From JACPPO01 sp965262505 (GTDB lineage: Bacteria > Acidobacteriota > Vicinamibacteria > Vicinamibacterales > UBA2999): a stretch of DNA of 64,000 nucleotides. This document shows, piece by piece, positions 8,345-17,900 of this stretch (positions within the stretch are counted from its first letter, which is position 1; each line of letters begins with the position of its first letter). A model generated the notes under the pieces. That model ran no database searches. It was not told the DNA's origin and was given only the letters and a program-made list of their open reading frames with translations. The position numbers were made by a program, and so were the translations under genes. The stretch is taken from assembly GCA_965262505.1 (NCBI GenBank), contig CBDHFM010000021.1, positions 1-64,000 on the forward strand, given 5' to 3'.

Positions 8345-9229
8345 GTGAAGTCGAGAGTCCATCCGAAGTATAAGACGAAATACCACGTCGGTAACTGGCC
8401 GGCGTACGATCGAGCGCTGGTCCAGCGAGGCGACGTCACCCTGTGGCTCGCACCGGAGGCGATCACCACGTGGGCGGCGGCGGGCGTCGGCAAGCGTGGA
8501 GGGCAGCTGCAGTACTCGGACCTCGCGATCGACACCGCACTGACGCTCCGTCTCATCTTCCACCTGCCACTGCGCCAGCCTGAGGGCTTCTTGACGTCGA
8601 TCTTCTGGATGTTGGACCTTGACCTCTCGGCACCCGATCACACGACGCTCTCACGGCGTGGTCAGCATCTCGACCCCACGTTTCGTCGCGCTCCGGCGGG
8701 CGCGGGCACGCATCTCATCGTCGACAGCACCGGACTCTCGATCGTGGGCGAAGGTGAATGGGCCGCGGTGCAACATGGAGGCCGGGGAAGGCGAGGCTGG
8801 AAGAAGCTACATCTCGGAGTCGACGGTTCGGGTGTGATCCTCGCCCACGCCTTGACCGACGCGAATGTCGATGACGCCACGACTGGCACCGATCTGATCG
8901 AGGCTGTGGTCGGCGACATCGCCCGCGTCACGGCGGACGCGGCTTACGACACGATCGCCTTCTACGAATCCGCGGGCGCACGTGATGCGCAGGTCGTGGT
9001 TCCGCCGGCCACGACAGCCACCGTGTCGCGCCGGGGGCCGCGGTCGAGCGCTCGCGATCGCACGATCAAGAAGGTCAAGGAGATCGGACGCCGTCGGTGG
9101 AAGAAAGCGTCTGCCTACCATCAGCAGGCCCGCGTGGAGAATGCCTTCTTCGCCCCCTTTCCCACGGGCGGGATCGGTAGTGGCTCACAGGGGCGGCTAG
9201 CGGCTCACGGGCCGGTCTGGCCTCGCTGA
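8345..9229 (+). pseudogene. IS5-family transposase, 3' end replaced
   Basis: A GTG start gives KYHVGNWPAYDRALVQRGDVTLWL, the standard N-terminus of IS5-group transposases. The DDE domain shows HLIVDSTGLSI (first Asp, about residue 126) and TADAAYDTIAFY (second Asp, about 200). The family motif continues to QARVENAFF (catalytic Glu) and then breaks at about 9152 into unrelated sequence ending at 9229. The missing C-terminal part (NAFFRYKSIFGGALRAR...) is found 12 kb away at 21131-21347. The two pieces share 79 identical bases (9073-9151 and 21131-21209). The copy is therefore probably inactive. Confidence 0.8.
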
Positions 9230-9363
9230 GAGCCGCTTGATTTCGCACGTCGACGTGCAACGAGTGTTCCCAGGACGCGGGCTGCATCGGCGTGTGCGGC
9301 GTGGCGTCTCAGCAGCGGCACGCGAGTCCACGACCGGCCACCGTTCCCGTACAAAGCGGTGGC

Positions 9364-9465
9364 CTAGTACCTCGTCGCAGTGAATTTGACCGGTTCACTT
9401 TCAGGCCTCCCCCTCTTGACCGTGGGCCCAGGCAATCGATCAAAACCACTGCGCCGGGGTACTAG
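9364..9465 (+). mobile_element. CTAG-MITE copy A
   Basis: This 102-bp element is bounded by CTAG on both sides. The left end reads CTAGTACCTCGTCGCAGTG and the right end is the near-complement of CTAGTACCCCGGCGCAGTG. There is no coding capacity for a transposase. The same sequence occurs seven times in the window. Confidence 0.85.
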
Positions 9466-9563
9466 GCGTGCGTGTGTTCGTCGGAATGAATACATAAGTA
9501 TGCGTCATTTTAAATAGATCACAATTATAGATATGTGAGTACATAAAATGTTAAACTGGACCT

Positions 9564-10166
9564 GTGTACATCACGGTCGCCGCGGACAAGGGCGGCGTCG
9601 GGAAGACCACGACCGCCGTGCATCTCGCCGCGTATCTCCAGACGCGCGCGGCGACCGCGCTGATTGATGGCGACCCCAACCGTAGCGCGACCGAGTGGGG
9701 CGCGGCCGGAGGACCGCTCCCGTTCGCGATTGTCGATGTCGCGGAAGGCACCCACACAGCGCGGCAGTTCGACCATGTCGTCATTGATACAGACGCGCAG
9801 CCGGACCCTGCGGACCTAGCCCAGTTAGCCCGTGGCTGTGATGTGCTCATCATCCCCACGGTACCGGCCGCCCTTGACACCCGCGCCTTGCAACGGACGC
9901 TGCAGACCCTCCATGGCCTGGCGGCCAAGAACTACCGGGTGCTGCTCACGAAAGTCCCGCCGCCACCAGAAACCGACGGGCAAGACCTACGCGCGGCATT
10001 AGTGGCGCAGGGGATTCCTCTCTTTACGGCTGAAATTCCTCGCCTCAAAGCCTTCGACAAGGCCGCGAGTGAAGGTGTCTTGGTACATGCCGTCACGGAT
10101 CGGCTGGCACGGCGGGCATGGAGTGCCTACGAGGTTTTGGGAACGGAGATTTTGGCACATGGTTAA
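9564..10166 (+). CDS. parA: ParA-family partition ATPase (copy 2)
   Basis: This 200-residue short ParA starts at GTG: MYITVAADKGGVGKTTTAVHLAAYLQ. The Walker A motif is at about residues 9-16, and the switch region is ALIDGDPNRSATEW. FDHVVIDTDAQPDPADL supplies the Walker B strand. It is the first gene of the best-preserved par-rep operon in the window. Its stop lies inside the first codons of the RHH gene, whose stop in turn overlaps repA2. The upstream 100 bp is AT-rich and holds a likely promoter. It is closely similar to broken parA3 (31474-32165), which shows what that gene looked like before interruption. Confidence 0.9.
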   Translation: MYITVAADKGGVGKTTTAVHLAAYLQTRAATALIDGDPNRSATEWGAAGGPLPFAIVDVAEGTHTARQFDHVVIDTDAQPDPADLAQLARGCDVLIIPTVPAALDTRALQRTLQTLHGLAAKNYRVLLTKVPPPPETDGQDLRAALVAQGIPLFTAEIPRLKAFDKAASEGVLVHAVTDRLARRAWSAYEVLGTEILAHG

Positions 10167-10467
10167 GCACAACCGTTTTGAGGGATTGATGGACGCCCGG
10201 GCGGGCGCGACCGCCGTCGCGGGGGAAGACCGTGACGACCAACGGGGGGCCGTGCGCAGCCTTGGTCGGCCGCGCCGCGGCAAGCGGAGTAACCCCGACT
10301 ACAAACAGATCAGCGCGCTCGTGCGGAAAGACACGCACCGGAACGTGATGCGAGCCTTGCTCGACGAACCGACCGATCGGGATGTGTCAGACTTGCTCCA
10401 GGCGCTCTTGGAAGACTGGCTGAGCGGTCGCGAGGGCGCTGGCAGGACACAAAGCCGTGGCGCGTAA
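10159..10467 (+). CDS. Ribbon-helix-helix partition partner (copy 2)
   Basis: This 102-residue protein starts MVKHNRFEGLMDARAG, chosen because the ATG overlaps the parA2 stop. The first 55 residues are charged and flexible (RRGKRSNPDYKQ). The C-terminus ISALVRKDTHRNVMRALLDEP..DVSDLLQALLEDWL has the RHH pattern of plasmid partition adaptors. Its C-terminal 11 bp overlap the repA2 start, so the three genes are translationally coupled. It presumably binds the partition site and ParA2. Confidence 0.75.
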   Translation: MVKHNRFEGLMDARAGATAVAGEDRDDQRGAVRSLGRPRRGKRSNPDYKQISALVRKDTHRNVMRALLDEPTDRDVSDLLQALLEDWLSGREGAGRTQSRGA

Positions 10468-11431
10468 ACGAGACGGGTTCGTGCCCCTTGGCGACGTGGT
10501 CGCCGGTGTCGACCTGCCCGGCGTCCCGGTGCTCACGCGCCGAGAACGCGCGCCCCAGGCTCGCCGCCACTTCACCCAACTCGATCAGGTGACGCAGCTC
10601 GTCGCGGCCAGTGAAGCGGACGCCGACCTGGGCTTCATGGCGCGGATGCTCGCGCTCTGTTCGTTGCCGCGCGCCAACCTCGGCGATCAGCTTCAGTATG
10701 TCCGGCGCAATGGGCCGCTCACGCTCGCCATGACCGCCGGGGTTAACAACAAACTGCCCTACGGCAACCTCCCGCGCCTGCTCCTGGCGTGGGTCTGCAC
10801 CGAAGCTGTGCGGACGCAGCGCCGCGAACTCATCCTCGGCGATTCGCTCTCGGCGTTCATGCGGAGTGTCGGTGTCTACAACAGCGGCGGCGCGGTGCGT
10901 AGTCGGCTCCAAGAGCAGATGCGGCGGCTATTCAATTCTTACGTCCAGTTGGTCTATGAGCACGAGCACGGCGAAGTGAGCGTGAATTCGCTGGTCGCCG
11001 ATCGGACAGAGTTTTGGTGGAATCCGAAGCGGCCCGACGACCGCACGCTGTGGGAAAACAAGATCGAACTTGGCGAGAAGTTCTTCGAGGAGGTCATTCG
11101 CCACCCAGTGCCGCTCGACCTGAACATCCTGAAGACTATGAAGCGATCTTCGTTGGGCCTCGATCTCTACATGTGGCTCACCTACCGGACGTTCATGCTC
11201 AAGGCTCCGCTGCGGCTCTCCTGGCCGCAACTGTACCGCCAGTTCGGATCGAACCCGGCCCAGGCAAGTAATACGAACATCGTGAACGACTTTCGTACGA
11301 AGTGCCTTCGGGAGTTGACGAAAATTAAAAGCGCCTGGCCGGACCTGCACTACTCGACGCCAAAGGGCGTGTTGCTGCTCTCGCCGTCGCCGCCGCGTAT
11401 CCCTCCGGCACAGCTCCGTCTCGTGGAGTAG
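10457..11431 (+). CDS. repA: Plasmid replication initiator RepA (copy 2)
   Basis: A GTG start (MARKRDGFVPLGDVVAGVDLPG) gives 324 residues of the RepA_C-type initiator family. Conserved blocks are DLGFMARMLALCSLPRAN, LPYGNLPRLLLAWVCTEAVR, LILGDSLSAFMRSVG, LGLDLYMWLTYRTF and the C-terminal LLLSPSPPRIPPAQLRLVE. It ends 430 bp before the iterons of origin 2, in the same relative layout as repA1-ori1 and repA4-ori4. It is the last cistron of parA2-RHH2-repA2. The closest relatives in the window are the fragments at 20735 and 46067. Everything needed for replication module 2 is present, so this is one of the most likely functional replicons. Confidence 0.92.
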   Translation: MARKRDGFVPLGDVVAGVDLPGVPVLTRRERAPQARRHFTQLDQVTQLVAASEADADLGFMARMLALCSLPRANLGDQLQYVRRNGPLTLAMTAGVNNKLPYGNLPRLLLAWVCTEAVRTQRRELILGDSLSAFMRSVGVYNSGGAVRSRLQEQMRRLFNSYVQLVYEHEHGEVSVNSLVADRTEFWWNPKRPDDRTLWENKIELGEKFFEEVIRHPVPLDLNILKTMKRSSLGLDLYMWLTYRTFMLKAPLRLSWPQLYRQFGSNPAQASNTNIVNDFRTKCLRELTKIKSAWPDLHYSTPKGVLLLSPSPPRIPPAQLRLVE

Positions 11432-11435
11432 GTCT

Positions 11436-11639
11436 ATGGGACGAACGGCTAAAACCCACTACAAGGGCCTCGACTCGAAAATTTCAATCAAGGGTCGAGG
11501 ACGGACGCTGTGCGGGATCTTCGTCGCCCGCAAGCAGTTGGTCACCGCCGGCGCGACGTGCGCCACCTGCGAGCGCCGCGAGGTTGAAGCGTTTCTCGGC
11601 CCGCTGCCGAAGAAGAAGCCGGCCACCCGGCCGGCGTAA
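11436..11639 (+). CDS. Small zinc-ribbon-like protein after repA2
   Basis: This 67-residue basic protein starts 4 bp after the repA2 stop. It has Cys in RTLCGIF and CATCERRE, spaced like half of a zinc ribbon, and a Lys/Pro-rich tail (KKKPATRPA). I do not recognise the family. Its position as fourth cistron of the replication operon suggests an accessory or copy-control role, but this is a guess. Confidence 0.5.
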   Translation: MGRTAKTHYKGLDSKISIKGRGRTLCGIFVARKQLVTAGATCATCERREVEAFLGPLPKKKPATRPA

Positions 11640-11819
11640 GCGCCCATCGTGCCGCCCAACCAGGTGCGTCACCCGAAGGGCCGCAGCGCAGGAAGCGCGC
11701 AGCGCCTGGATGCGACGGTGGGGCTCAAGAATGGCCACAGGAGCCGCGACCGGCGGCCGGGCTCCCTTTCTCCACGTCGCCCGGCGATCGGCGCTCTACG
11801 GCCAGCTCACTGGCGCGGC

Positions 11820-12275
11820 GGGGAGATTTCCACAAACTCCTGTGATTTCGAGAGTTTTAAACGGTCAAACCGCTACATTTAAAATGGGAGGATTTCGGTC
11901 AAACCGCTACATTAGGAGTCGATCCCTTCGGTCAAACCGCTACACATACAAGTAGTACTGATCAAGTAATACGTACCGCAAGTACGTACAGGCCTGCGGC
12001 CTGTGCATTCTTTCTGCCTGTCGGCTGAAAAAGCAGTTAACCAGACTCTAAATTGCGGGGATAAGTGGGGAGACCGGCTACAGTCCTCCGGTATTTCCTC
12101 AGTCTTTTCGCGAAACCCCGGTGCTGGTCCAGTAACACCCACACGAAAAGACGCCCGGATAGCCTCCGCACACCGAGCGTGGTCAACGGCTGCGCCGTCC
12201 TTCGCTGCGCTCCGGCCCTTCGGGTGACACCCCCGGCCCGCTGCGGCTCAGAAGGCACTTAGGGCCGTCAGATTC
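11820..12275 (-). other. Iteron plasmid origin 2 with conserved flank
   Basis: Read on the minus strand, a conserved flank (12030-12275, including a CACGAAAAGACGCCC block) is followed by AGCCGACAGG and the GTACGTACTTGCGGTACGTA palindromic block (11945-12010). Next come three iterons, then a DnaA-box-like TGTGGAAAT (11826-11834). The flank matches the one at origin 3 (30570-30830) over several hundred bases, although the iterons are unrelated. Confidence 0.85.
11862..11945 (+). repeat. Three 17-bp iterons of origin 2
   Basis: CGGTCAAACCGCTACAT occurs at 11862-11878, 11896-11912 and 11929-11945 (the last ends CA rather than AT). Periods are 34 and 33 bp. It contains an internal GGT..ACC symmetry and shares no obvious similarity with the iterons of the other origins. 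Confidence 0.88.
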
Positions 12276-12414
12276 CCTTCCGACCCGGAACCGGTCAGGT
12301 ATCCGTGGGACGGGGCTACAGGTCGAACACGGCCCGCTCGCCCTCGTCGCCACGCATCGCGCCGTCGCAACTACGCCTCGTGGAATAGCCTCATACTCGA
12401 CACACATGCGGCGG

Positions 12415-12789
12415 TCAAACAGTGGGATGGACCTGGGGTGTCACAGACGCCTGCAGTCCAGGCCGCTCACGATCTGCAAGCCGAATCGCGGACTCACGGA
12501 TACGGTCGAGGAGCGCTGCAACTTCGGACTGCGACAGACCAAGCGCTTTCGCAGCGTGGTCAGTGACACGGGATTCCTCTGAGGCACAGATTGAGGCAAT
12601 CAATACCCATTCAGCAGGACCGAGATCCGGTCGAGCTGGCCCCGCGCCGTCCCCCCGCCGGTTCTTTTGCTGGCAATACTTCGAGAACTCGATAATTGTC
12701 GAGCCGACCGCCATACCGGTTTTCGTCCGTGCATCGATGCCGGCCCCGTTGAGCACTCTACCCATCCACCGAGTTCGCGCAAAGAACAT
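12415..12789 (-). CDS. Hypothetical protein of about 124 residues
   Basis: This frame runs in the same direction as, and touches, the frame at 12789-13124. It is mostly helical in composition, with PAEWVLIASICASEESRVTDHAAKALGLSQSEVAALLDRIRESAIRLADRERP near its end. That resembles a small helical regulator-like fold, but I cannot assign a family. The overlap with the preceding frame supports a real two-gene unit, possibly cut off at its upstream end. Confidence 0.4.
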   Translation of the reverse strand: MFFARTRWMGRVLNGAGIDARTKTGMAVGSTIIEFSKYCQQKNRRGDGAGPARPDLGPAEWVLIASICASEESRVTDHAAKALGLSQSEVAALLDRIRESAIRLADRERPGLQASVTPQVHPTV

Positions 12790-13124
12790 CAGCAGGCCGC
12801 CTCGTTCACCCGGAGGTACTCCAGGATGAAGTCATCTACGAGCTCAGACACGAACTGCAAGATGCGGTCTACAGGCGCGTCGCCCGCGAAGGCATCGACC
12901 AAGTCTTTAGACCACGTTGTTGCGACACCCGACGCCCCAAAGAAATCGCGCACAGGTTTTCGCAGCGCCACCTTGATCGAGTACACCCCGCCTCCAGCTA
13001 CCCGGCCATCAGGGAGAAGGACCCCCTGGTACACCAGAACATCTACGCGCAGTAACGGCCACGGCGGAGGTCCGACAGCGCCGACGCGATACAACCGCGC
13101 AACCCGGAGCCGATTTTCGACCAT
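12789..13124 (-). CDS. Hypothetical protein, probably truncated at its N-terminus
   Basis: Residues 45-111 (GGVYSIKVALRKPVRDFFGASGVATTWSKDLVDAF...FVSELVDDFILEYLRVNEAAC) resemble the C-terminal half of small uncharacterised secreted or structural proteins that end in ..VD.FL.AYLRVN. The apparent start coincides almost exactly with the point at 13124 where the divergent metzincin gene loses homology. I therefore suspect both genes were cut by one rearrangement there. The function is unknown. Confidence 0.4.
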   Translation of the reverse strand: MVENRLRVARLYRVGAVGPPPWPLLRVDVLVYQGVLLPDGRVAGGGVYSIKVALRKPVRDFFGASGVATTWSKDLVDAFAGDAPVDRILQFVSELVDDFILEYLRVNEAAC

Positions 13125-13168
13125 CGTATGCGAACCTCGAATACTCGAACGGCTCAGTTGTTGAAAGA

Positions 13169-14554
13169 GTGAGCGCCGAGTGGTCGACGAGCGATCCGGC
13201 TGTGGCGATCGTTAACCAGTCCGGGCTCGTGACTACTCGACAGTTTGGAGTATTCGATCTTATTGCGAGTGCGGAAGGGTTGACGGCACGCCTGGACGGA
13301 TTGCGTGTGGTGCCAGCGGAACCGACGGAGCTATCCATCCGTGCCCCTGACGGATTCAGCGGCACCCTCATGCCCAGGGATCCTATCCAGTTCTATGCGG
13401 ACCTCGAATACTCGAACGGCTCAGTTGTCGAAAGAGTGAGCGCCGAGTGGTCGACGAGCGATCCGGCTGTGGCGACCGTTAACCAGTCCGGGCTCATGAC
13501 TACTCGACAGTTTGGAGTATTCGATCTTATTGCGAGTGCGGAAGGGCTTACGGCACGCCTGGACGGATTGCGTGTGGCGCTCGCTTCTGTGGGTTTGTAT
13601 CTCGTGGAACCCGGAGGATTTTACAGTGATGATGACGGCGCCATCACGGTGGGGGAATCGGCACAGGTCCGTGCGGGCCTCGAATACTCGGACGGCTCAA
13701 TCCGCGAAGACGTGGCCGAGTGGTCGACGAGCGATCCGGTTGTGGCAACCGTCAGCGAGTCCGGCCTCGTCACCGCTCGACAGATTGGAGTGTTCGATCT
13801 CATTGTTCGCGCGGAAGGGTTCACGGATCGCATTAACGGGGTGCGTGTGGTGCCAGCGGCGCCGCTACGCCCCGTCGATCCTCAGTTCAATGATCTGTTT
13901 TGGAGTCAACTCGTCTTCAACCAATTCGACGCTCCCGGCCTGCGGTACAGAAGTGCTGTCCTCGAAACTCCGTGCCTGAATGTCTATATCCGCCTGGGCG
14001 ACTCCACCGGCCAGCGCCGCATCGTGCCCGATGCCTTCCGCGACCACATCACGCAGGCCGTGCCGCAGCTCTCGCGCCAGCTTACCGGGCAGCCCTACCG
14101 ATGTCGTATCGAGGCGGGGATCGCGGACCGGACAGAGAAGGGGTGGATTACGGTCCGTTTCCTCACCGATGGCAACCGAGAGGGGGGGAGTTCATCGGGA
14201 CTCGGCTCCGCGTCGGTCGGATCAAACCCTGGCAACATTTGGATCTGGCTGGGACTTGCAGAAAGAGATGGCGGCGCGGGTTTTCCAGTGACCTTTGCCC
14301 ACGAGTTTGGGCACGCGATGGGCTTCCTCCATGTCGCAGAGACCGCGGGCATGCCAAAGCCGCTCATGACGCGTGGCTCGCATTTTAGTGACCCTGCGAC
14401 GTTTAACGCTACCGAGCAGTATCACGCACAGCTCGCCTACGAGGTTGGCCGGGGACAATGGTATTGCGGCTGGCCGTATCAGGAATCCTGTTTTACCCCT
14501 CGTCGCTTCGACCATGGCGCTGCATGGGTGCCGCCCTTCATCGTCATCGACTAG
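13169..14554 (+). CDS. Metzincin-type metalloprotease with Ig-like (Big2) repeats, N-terminally truncated
   Basis: The listed GTG is an internal valine: in-frame repeat sequence (YANLEYSNGSVVER) continues upstream to about 13124, where homology stops, and no signal peptide is left. Three bacterial Ig-like repeats follow (EWSTSDPAVATVNQSGL..TTRQFGVFDLIASAEGLTARL). The protease domain begins at about residue 235 with the zinc motif HEFGHAMGFLH at residues 378-388 (HExxHxxGxxH). It was presumably a secreted or surface enzyme. The stop codon TAG is the CTAG of MITE copy B, so the original C-terminus may be missing as well. The protease domain is paralogous to the one in the leucine-rich-repeat protein at 14938-18120. 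Probably a relic, though still a long open frame. Confidence 0.7.
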   Translation: MSAEWSTSDPAVAIVNQSGLVTTRQFGVFDLIASAEGLTARLDGLRVVPAEPTELSIRAPDGFSGTLMPRDPIQFYADLEYSNGSVVERVSAEWSTSDPAVATVNQSGLMTTRQFGVFDLIASAEGLTARLDGLRVALASVGLYLVEPGGFYSDDDGAITVGESAQVRAGLEYSDGSIREDVAEWSTSDPVVATVSESGLVTARQIGVFDLIVRAEGFTDRINGVRVVPAAPLRPVDPQFNDLFWSQLVFNQFDAPGLRYRSAVLETPCLNVYIRLGDSTGQRRIVPDAFRDHITQAVPQLSRQLTGQPYRCRIEAGIADRTEKGWITVRFLTDGNREGGSSSGLGSASVGSNPGNIWIWLGLAERDGGAGFPVTFAHEFGHAMGFLHVAETAGMPKPLMTRGSHFSDPATFNATEQYHAQLAYEVGRGQWYCGWPYQESCFTPRRFDHGAAWVPPFIVID

Positions 14555-14652
14555 TACCCCGGCGCAGTGGTTTTGATCGATTGCCTGGGCCCACGGTCAA
14601 GAGGGGGAGGCCTGAAAGTGAACCGGTCAAATTCACTGCGACGAGGTACTAG
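14551..14652 (-). mobile_element. CTAG-MITE copy B
   Basis: This 102-bp copy in reverse orientation is flanked by CTAG. Its left CTAG supplies the stop codon of the metzincin gene, and its right CTAG supplies a stop on the opposite strand (ALSVNL-stop). Confidence 0.85.
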
Positions 14653-14937
14653 AGGTTCACCGAGAGCGCGACGAGCTGGCGAGCTGAGACTAGGCGCTCA
14701 ACGAGCCAACCGGGCCGAACCTTCGAGCGCGGCCCGTCTAGCGGCTCGCGGTCCTGGTCGTCGTCGGCGCTCACTGAGCGTGTCTCACAAACGGTCGTTT
14801 GCGACATACGGCCACGCGCAATGTCCGTGCGATCCCGCAACCCTTCCACCTCGGTCTGCTTGGCGATCCTCTCCTCGAGCTGCGTAATTCGTCGGTCAGG
14901 CAGCCCGGCAGCGCCAGGATGTGTTCGAGGGTTCCAC
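14653..14937. other. Intergenic debris with duplicated 23-bp segment and resolvase-site-like palindrome
   Basis: No convincing gene is seen. A minus-strand frame (14649-14954) lacks family features. GCGCAATGTCyGTGCGATCC occurs at 14817 and again at 14947, inside the end of the LRR gene. ACAAACGGTCGTTTGCGACA at about 14787-14806 resembles the core of the res-site palindromes at 19443 and 45969. Confidence 0.45.
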
Positions 14938-17900
14938 TCAATAGCGATGCGCAATGTCTGTGCGATCCCGCATGCGCACCCGCACGGCTCCGAGCAACGT
15001 GAGCAGCAGGCCGAGCAACATCGCGCCGCCGAGCGGGAGCGCCGGCACCGGCGTCACGTCGTTGTCCTCGATGGTGAGGGTGAGTGGCTCGGCGGTCAGC
15101 GCCGGGTTCGTGCTCTCGGCGTCAATGACGATGGTCTCGCCGGCGTCGTCCTCCGCGTCGTCGGTGACCGTGATCGTCACCGTGCCCGCCGTCTCGCCCT
15201 CGGCGAGGGTGATCGTGGTCGATGACAGCGTGTAGTCGGTGTCGAGCGTCGCCGTGCCGCCCGTCGTCAGCGTCACCGTCATGCCGTTCGCCGGGGCCGG
15301 GTTGTCGAGCGTCGCGGTGACCATCACCGGGTTCCCGCCTTCGGCCGGGGCCGGGGCCGCGCTCAGCGTCAGCATGGTCGGCGTGGGCTCGTCCGCACAG
15401 ATCTCGCCCCTGAAGTCACCCACCGTCGCCAACCACGCCTGGAACGCGGCATCCGCCGGCGCGCACAGACCGGCGTTGTTGCCGATATCGAGAACTTCGA
15501 GTCGTCCCAGATTAGTCATTGACGAGGGCAGCGGCCCCGTCAGGTTGTTGAGTTGGAGATTCAGGAACTTGAGGTTGGACAAGGCGCCCAACGCCGGGGG
15601 GATCGGCCCCGTCAGGTTGCTGAAGGAGAGATTCAGATCAACCAGGTTGGACAAGGCGCCCAACTCGGGCGGGATCGGCCCCGTCAGGTTGTTGGGGCCG
15701 AGACCCAGGCTACGGAGGCCGGACAAGGCGCCCAACTCGGGCGGGATCGGTCCCGTCAGGTTGTTGGAGGCAAGCTGCAGGACTTCCAACCTGGACAGGT
15801 CGCCCAACGCCGGGGGGATCGGCCCCGTCAGGTTGTTCCCGTAGAGAGCCAGGCTCCTGAGGTTGGACAAGGCGCCTAACTCGGGCGGGATCGGTCCCGT
15901 CAGGTTGTTGGAGTCGAGATTCAGATCAACCAGGTTGGACAGGTCGCCCAACACCGGGGGGATCGGCCCCGTCAGGTTGTTCCCGTAGAGAGCCAGGCTC
16001 CTGAGGTTGGACAAGGCGCCCAACTCGGGCGGGATCGGCCCCGTCAGGTTGTTGGAGTCGAGATTCAGATGTATGACCCGACCGGCACCGTCGGTCGTGA
16101 CGCCGTGCCAGTCATAGAACGCTTCATCGGTGCCCCAATTCGTGCTGTCGGTCCAGTTGTTTCCATTGGTCGCGTCGTACAGCGCCACCAGCGCCGCGCG
16201 CTCGCGGAGGTCCTCATCCGAGACCGTCGGCGGCACCCCATCCGCGCAGGTGTCGCCCCTGAAGTCACGCACCGTCGCCAACCATGCCTGAAACGCGGCA
16301 TTCGCCGACGCGCACAGGCCGGCGTTGTTATCGATATACAGCTGTTCGAGGTATTGCAGGTTGGCCAGCGACAAGGGTAGCGCCCCCGTCAGGTTGTTGA
16401 AGCCAAGCTGCAGGATTCCCAATCCGGACAGGTCTCCCAATGCCGGCGGGATCGGCCCCGTCAGGTTGTTGGAGCGGAGACTCAGGTGACGGAGGCTCGA
16501 CAAGGCGCCCAACGCCGGCGGGATCGGCCCCGCCAGGTTGTTGGAGTCGAGAATCAGGACGACAAGGTTGGACAGGGCACCCAACGCGGGGGGAATCGGC
16601 CCCGTCAGGTCGTTGGTGAAGAGAAACAGGACCTCGAGGTTGGTCAAGGCGCCCAACGCCGGCGGGATCGGTCCCGTCAGGTTGTTGCCGTAGAGGAACA
16701 GCCTGACAAGGTTGGACAGGGCACCCAACGCGGGGGGGATCGGCCCCGTCAAGTTGTTGTTGTCGAGCCTTAGGTCCTCGAGGTTGGACAGGTCGCCCAA
16801 CGCCGGCGGGATCGGCCCCGTCAGGTTATTCTCGTAGAGGAACAGGCGCCGGAGGTTGGTCAAGGTGCCCAATTCGAGGGGAATCGGACCCGTCAGGTTG
16901 TTGTTGTTGCCGTGGAGATCCAGAGCAGCCAGGCTGGACAGGCGACCCAACGCCGGCGGGAGCGTCCCCGTCAGGTTGTTGGCGTGGAGATTCAGCCGTA
17001 CGACCCGACCAGCGTCGCCGATCGTGACGCCGTGCCAGCGATCGACCGGTTCATCGGTGCCCCAATTCGTGCTGTCGGTCCAGTTGTGTCCACTGGTCGC
17101 GTCGTACAGCGCCATCAGCGCCGCGCGATCGGGGGAGGCCGGGTCGGGATCAACCTCCGCGCCGGCGCGCACGAGACCCGGATACCGTACGTTCGGCCCG
17201 ACGCGATACGCCAACTGCGCCAGCGAACTTTCTTCCTCCCCCCCACCCAGGAAGCCGCCCCCCTGCGCGTGCCAGAACCCCAGCGCGTGGCCGAGCTCAT
17301 GCGCAAGGACGTGCTCAAAAGACGATTCGTCCAAGTTCGGCACGTGGTCGGGTCTCCAGGCGATCTCAGACCAGAGCCACCGTCCCGCCTCGTGCGGATG
17401 ATCCACCCGTCGAGAATCTGTGTATACGAGGGCGCCCGCCGGCCCTTCGTCGGGCTTGGCCTCGCGCACATAGATCCAGCCCTCCTGCGGCTCGTCTGTG
17501 CAGGCGGCAATCCGGATCTCGCCGCTCCAACTCAGGCCCGTCCAGTACATGATGTGCCGCCGCCACCAGGACGCCTCGGAGAACGGCACCAGTCGCTCGC
17601 CCGTGTAGCTGGTGTCAGGTGACTGGATGCAGACCCGGATCGTCGGCACGGTCGCGCGGTCCAATACGACGGTCTGCTCAGCGGGATCGGCCCTCACCCA
17701 GGCGTTGAACACGAGCTCGTCCCACCGCTCGCGGTTCATGCCGGCCGGTTCGGGAATGGTCGGTTGCTGGCCGTCTTGGTGCCGACGCACGACCGTGGGA
17801 TCGAAGCTGGCGCCCGGCGCCCCACTGGACCGGCCGCGGTCCTGGCCGACCACCCGTTGCGCCTCGGCCGGCGTGGCCCCGAGCAGGCCGAGAATGAGCA

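Noticed and set aside
9364..9465. Short reading frames through the CTAG repeat (for example NLTGSLSGLPLLTVGPGN)
   Set aside because: They are identical in every copy and end at the element borders. They are better explained as a non-coding MITE that happens to be open.
15480..16990. Regular about 72-bp periodicity resembling a CRISPR or satellite array
   Set aside because: The period is the 24-residue leucine-rich repeat (NNLTGPIPPALG) of the gene on the minus strand. Units vary in the pattern expected of coding repeats.
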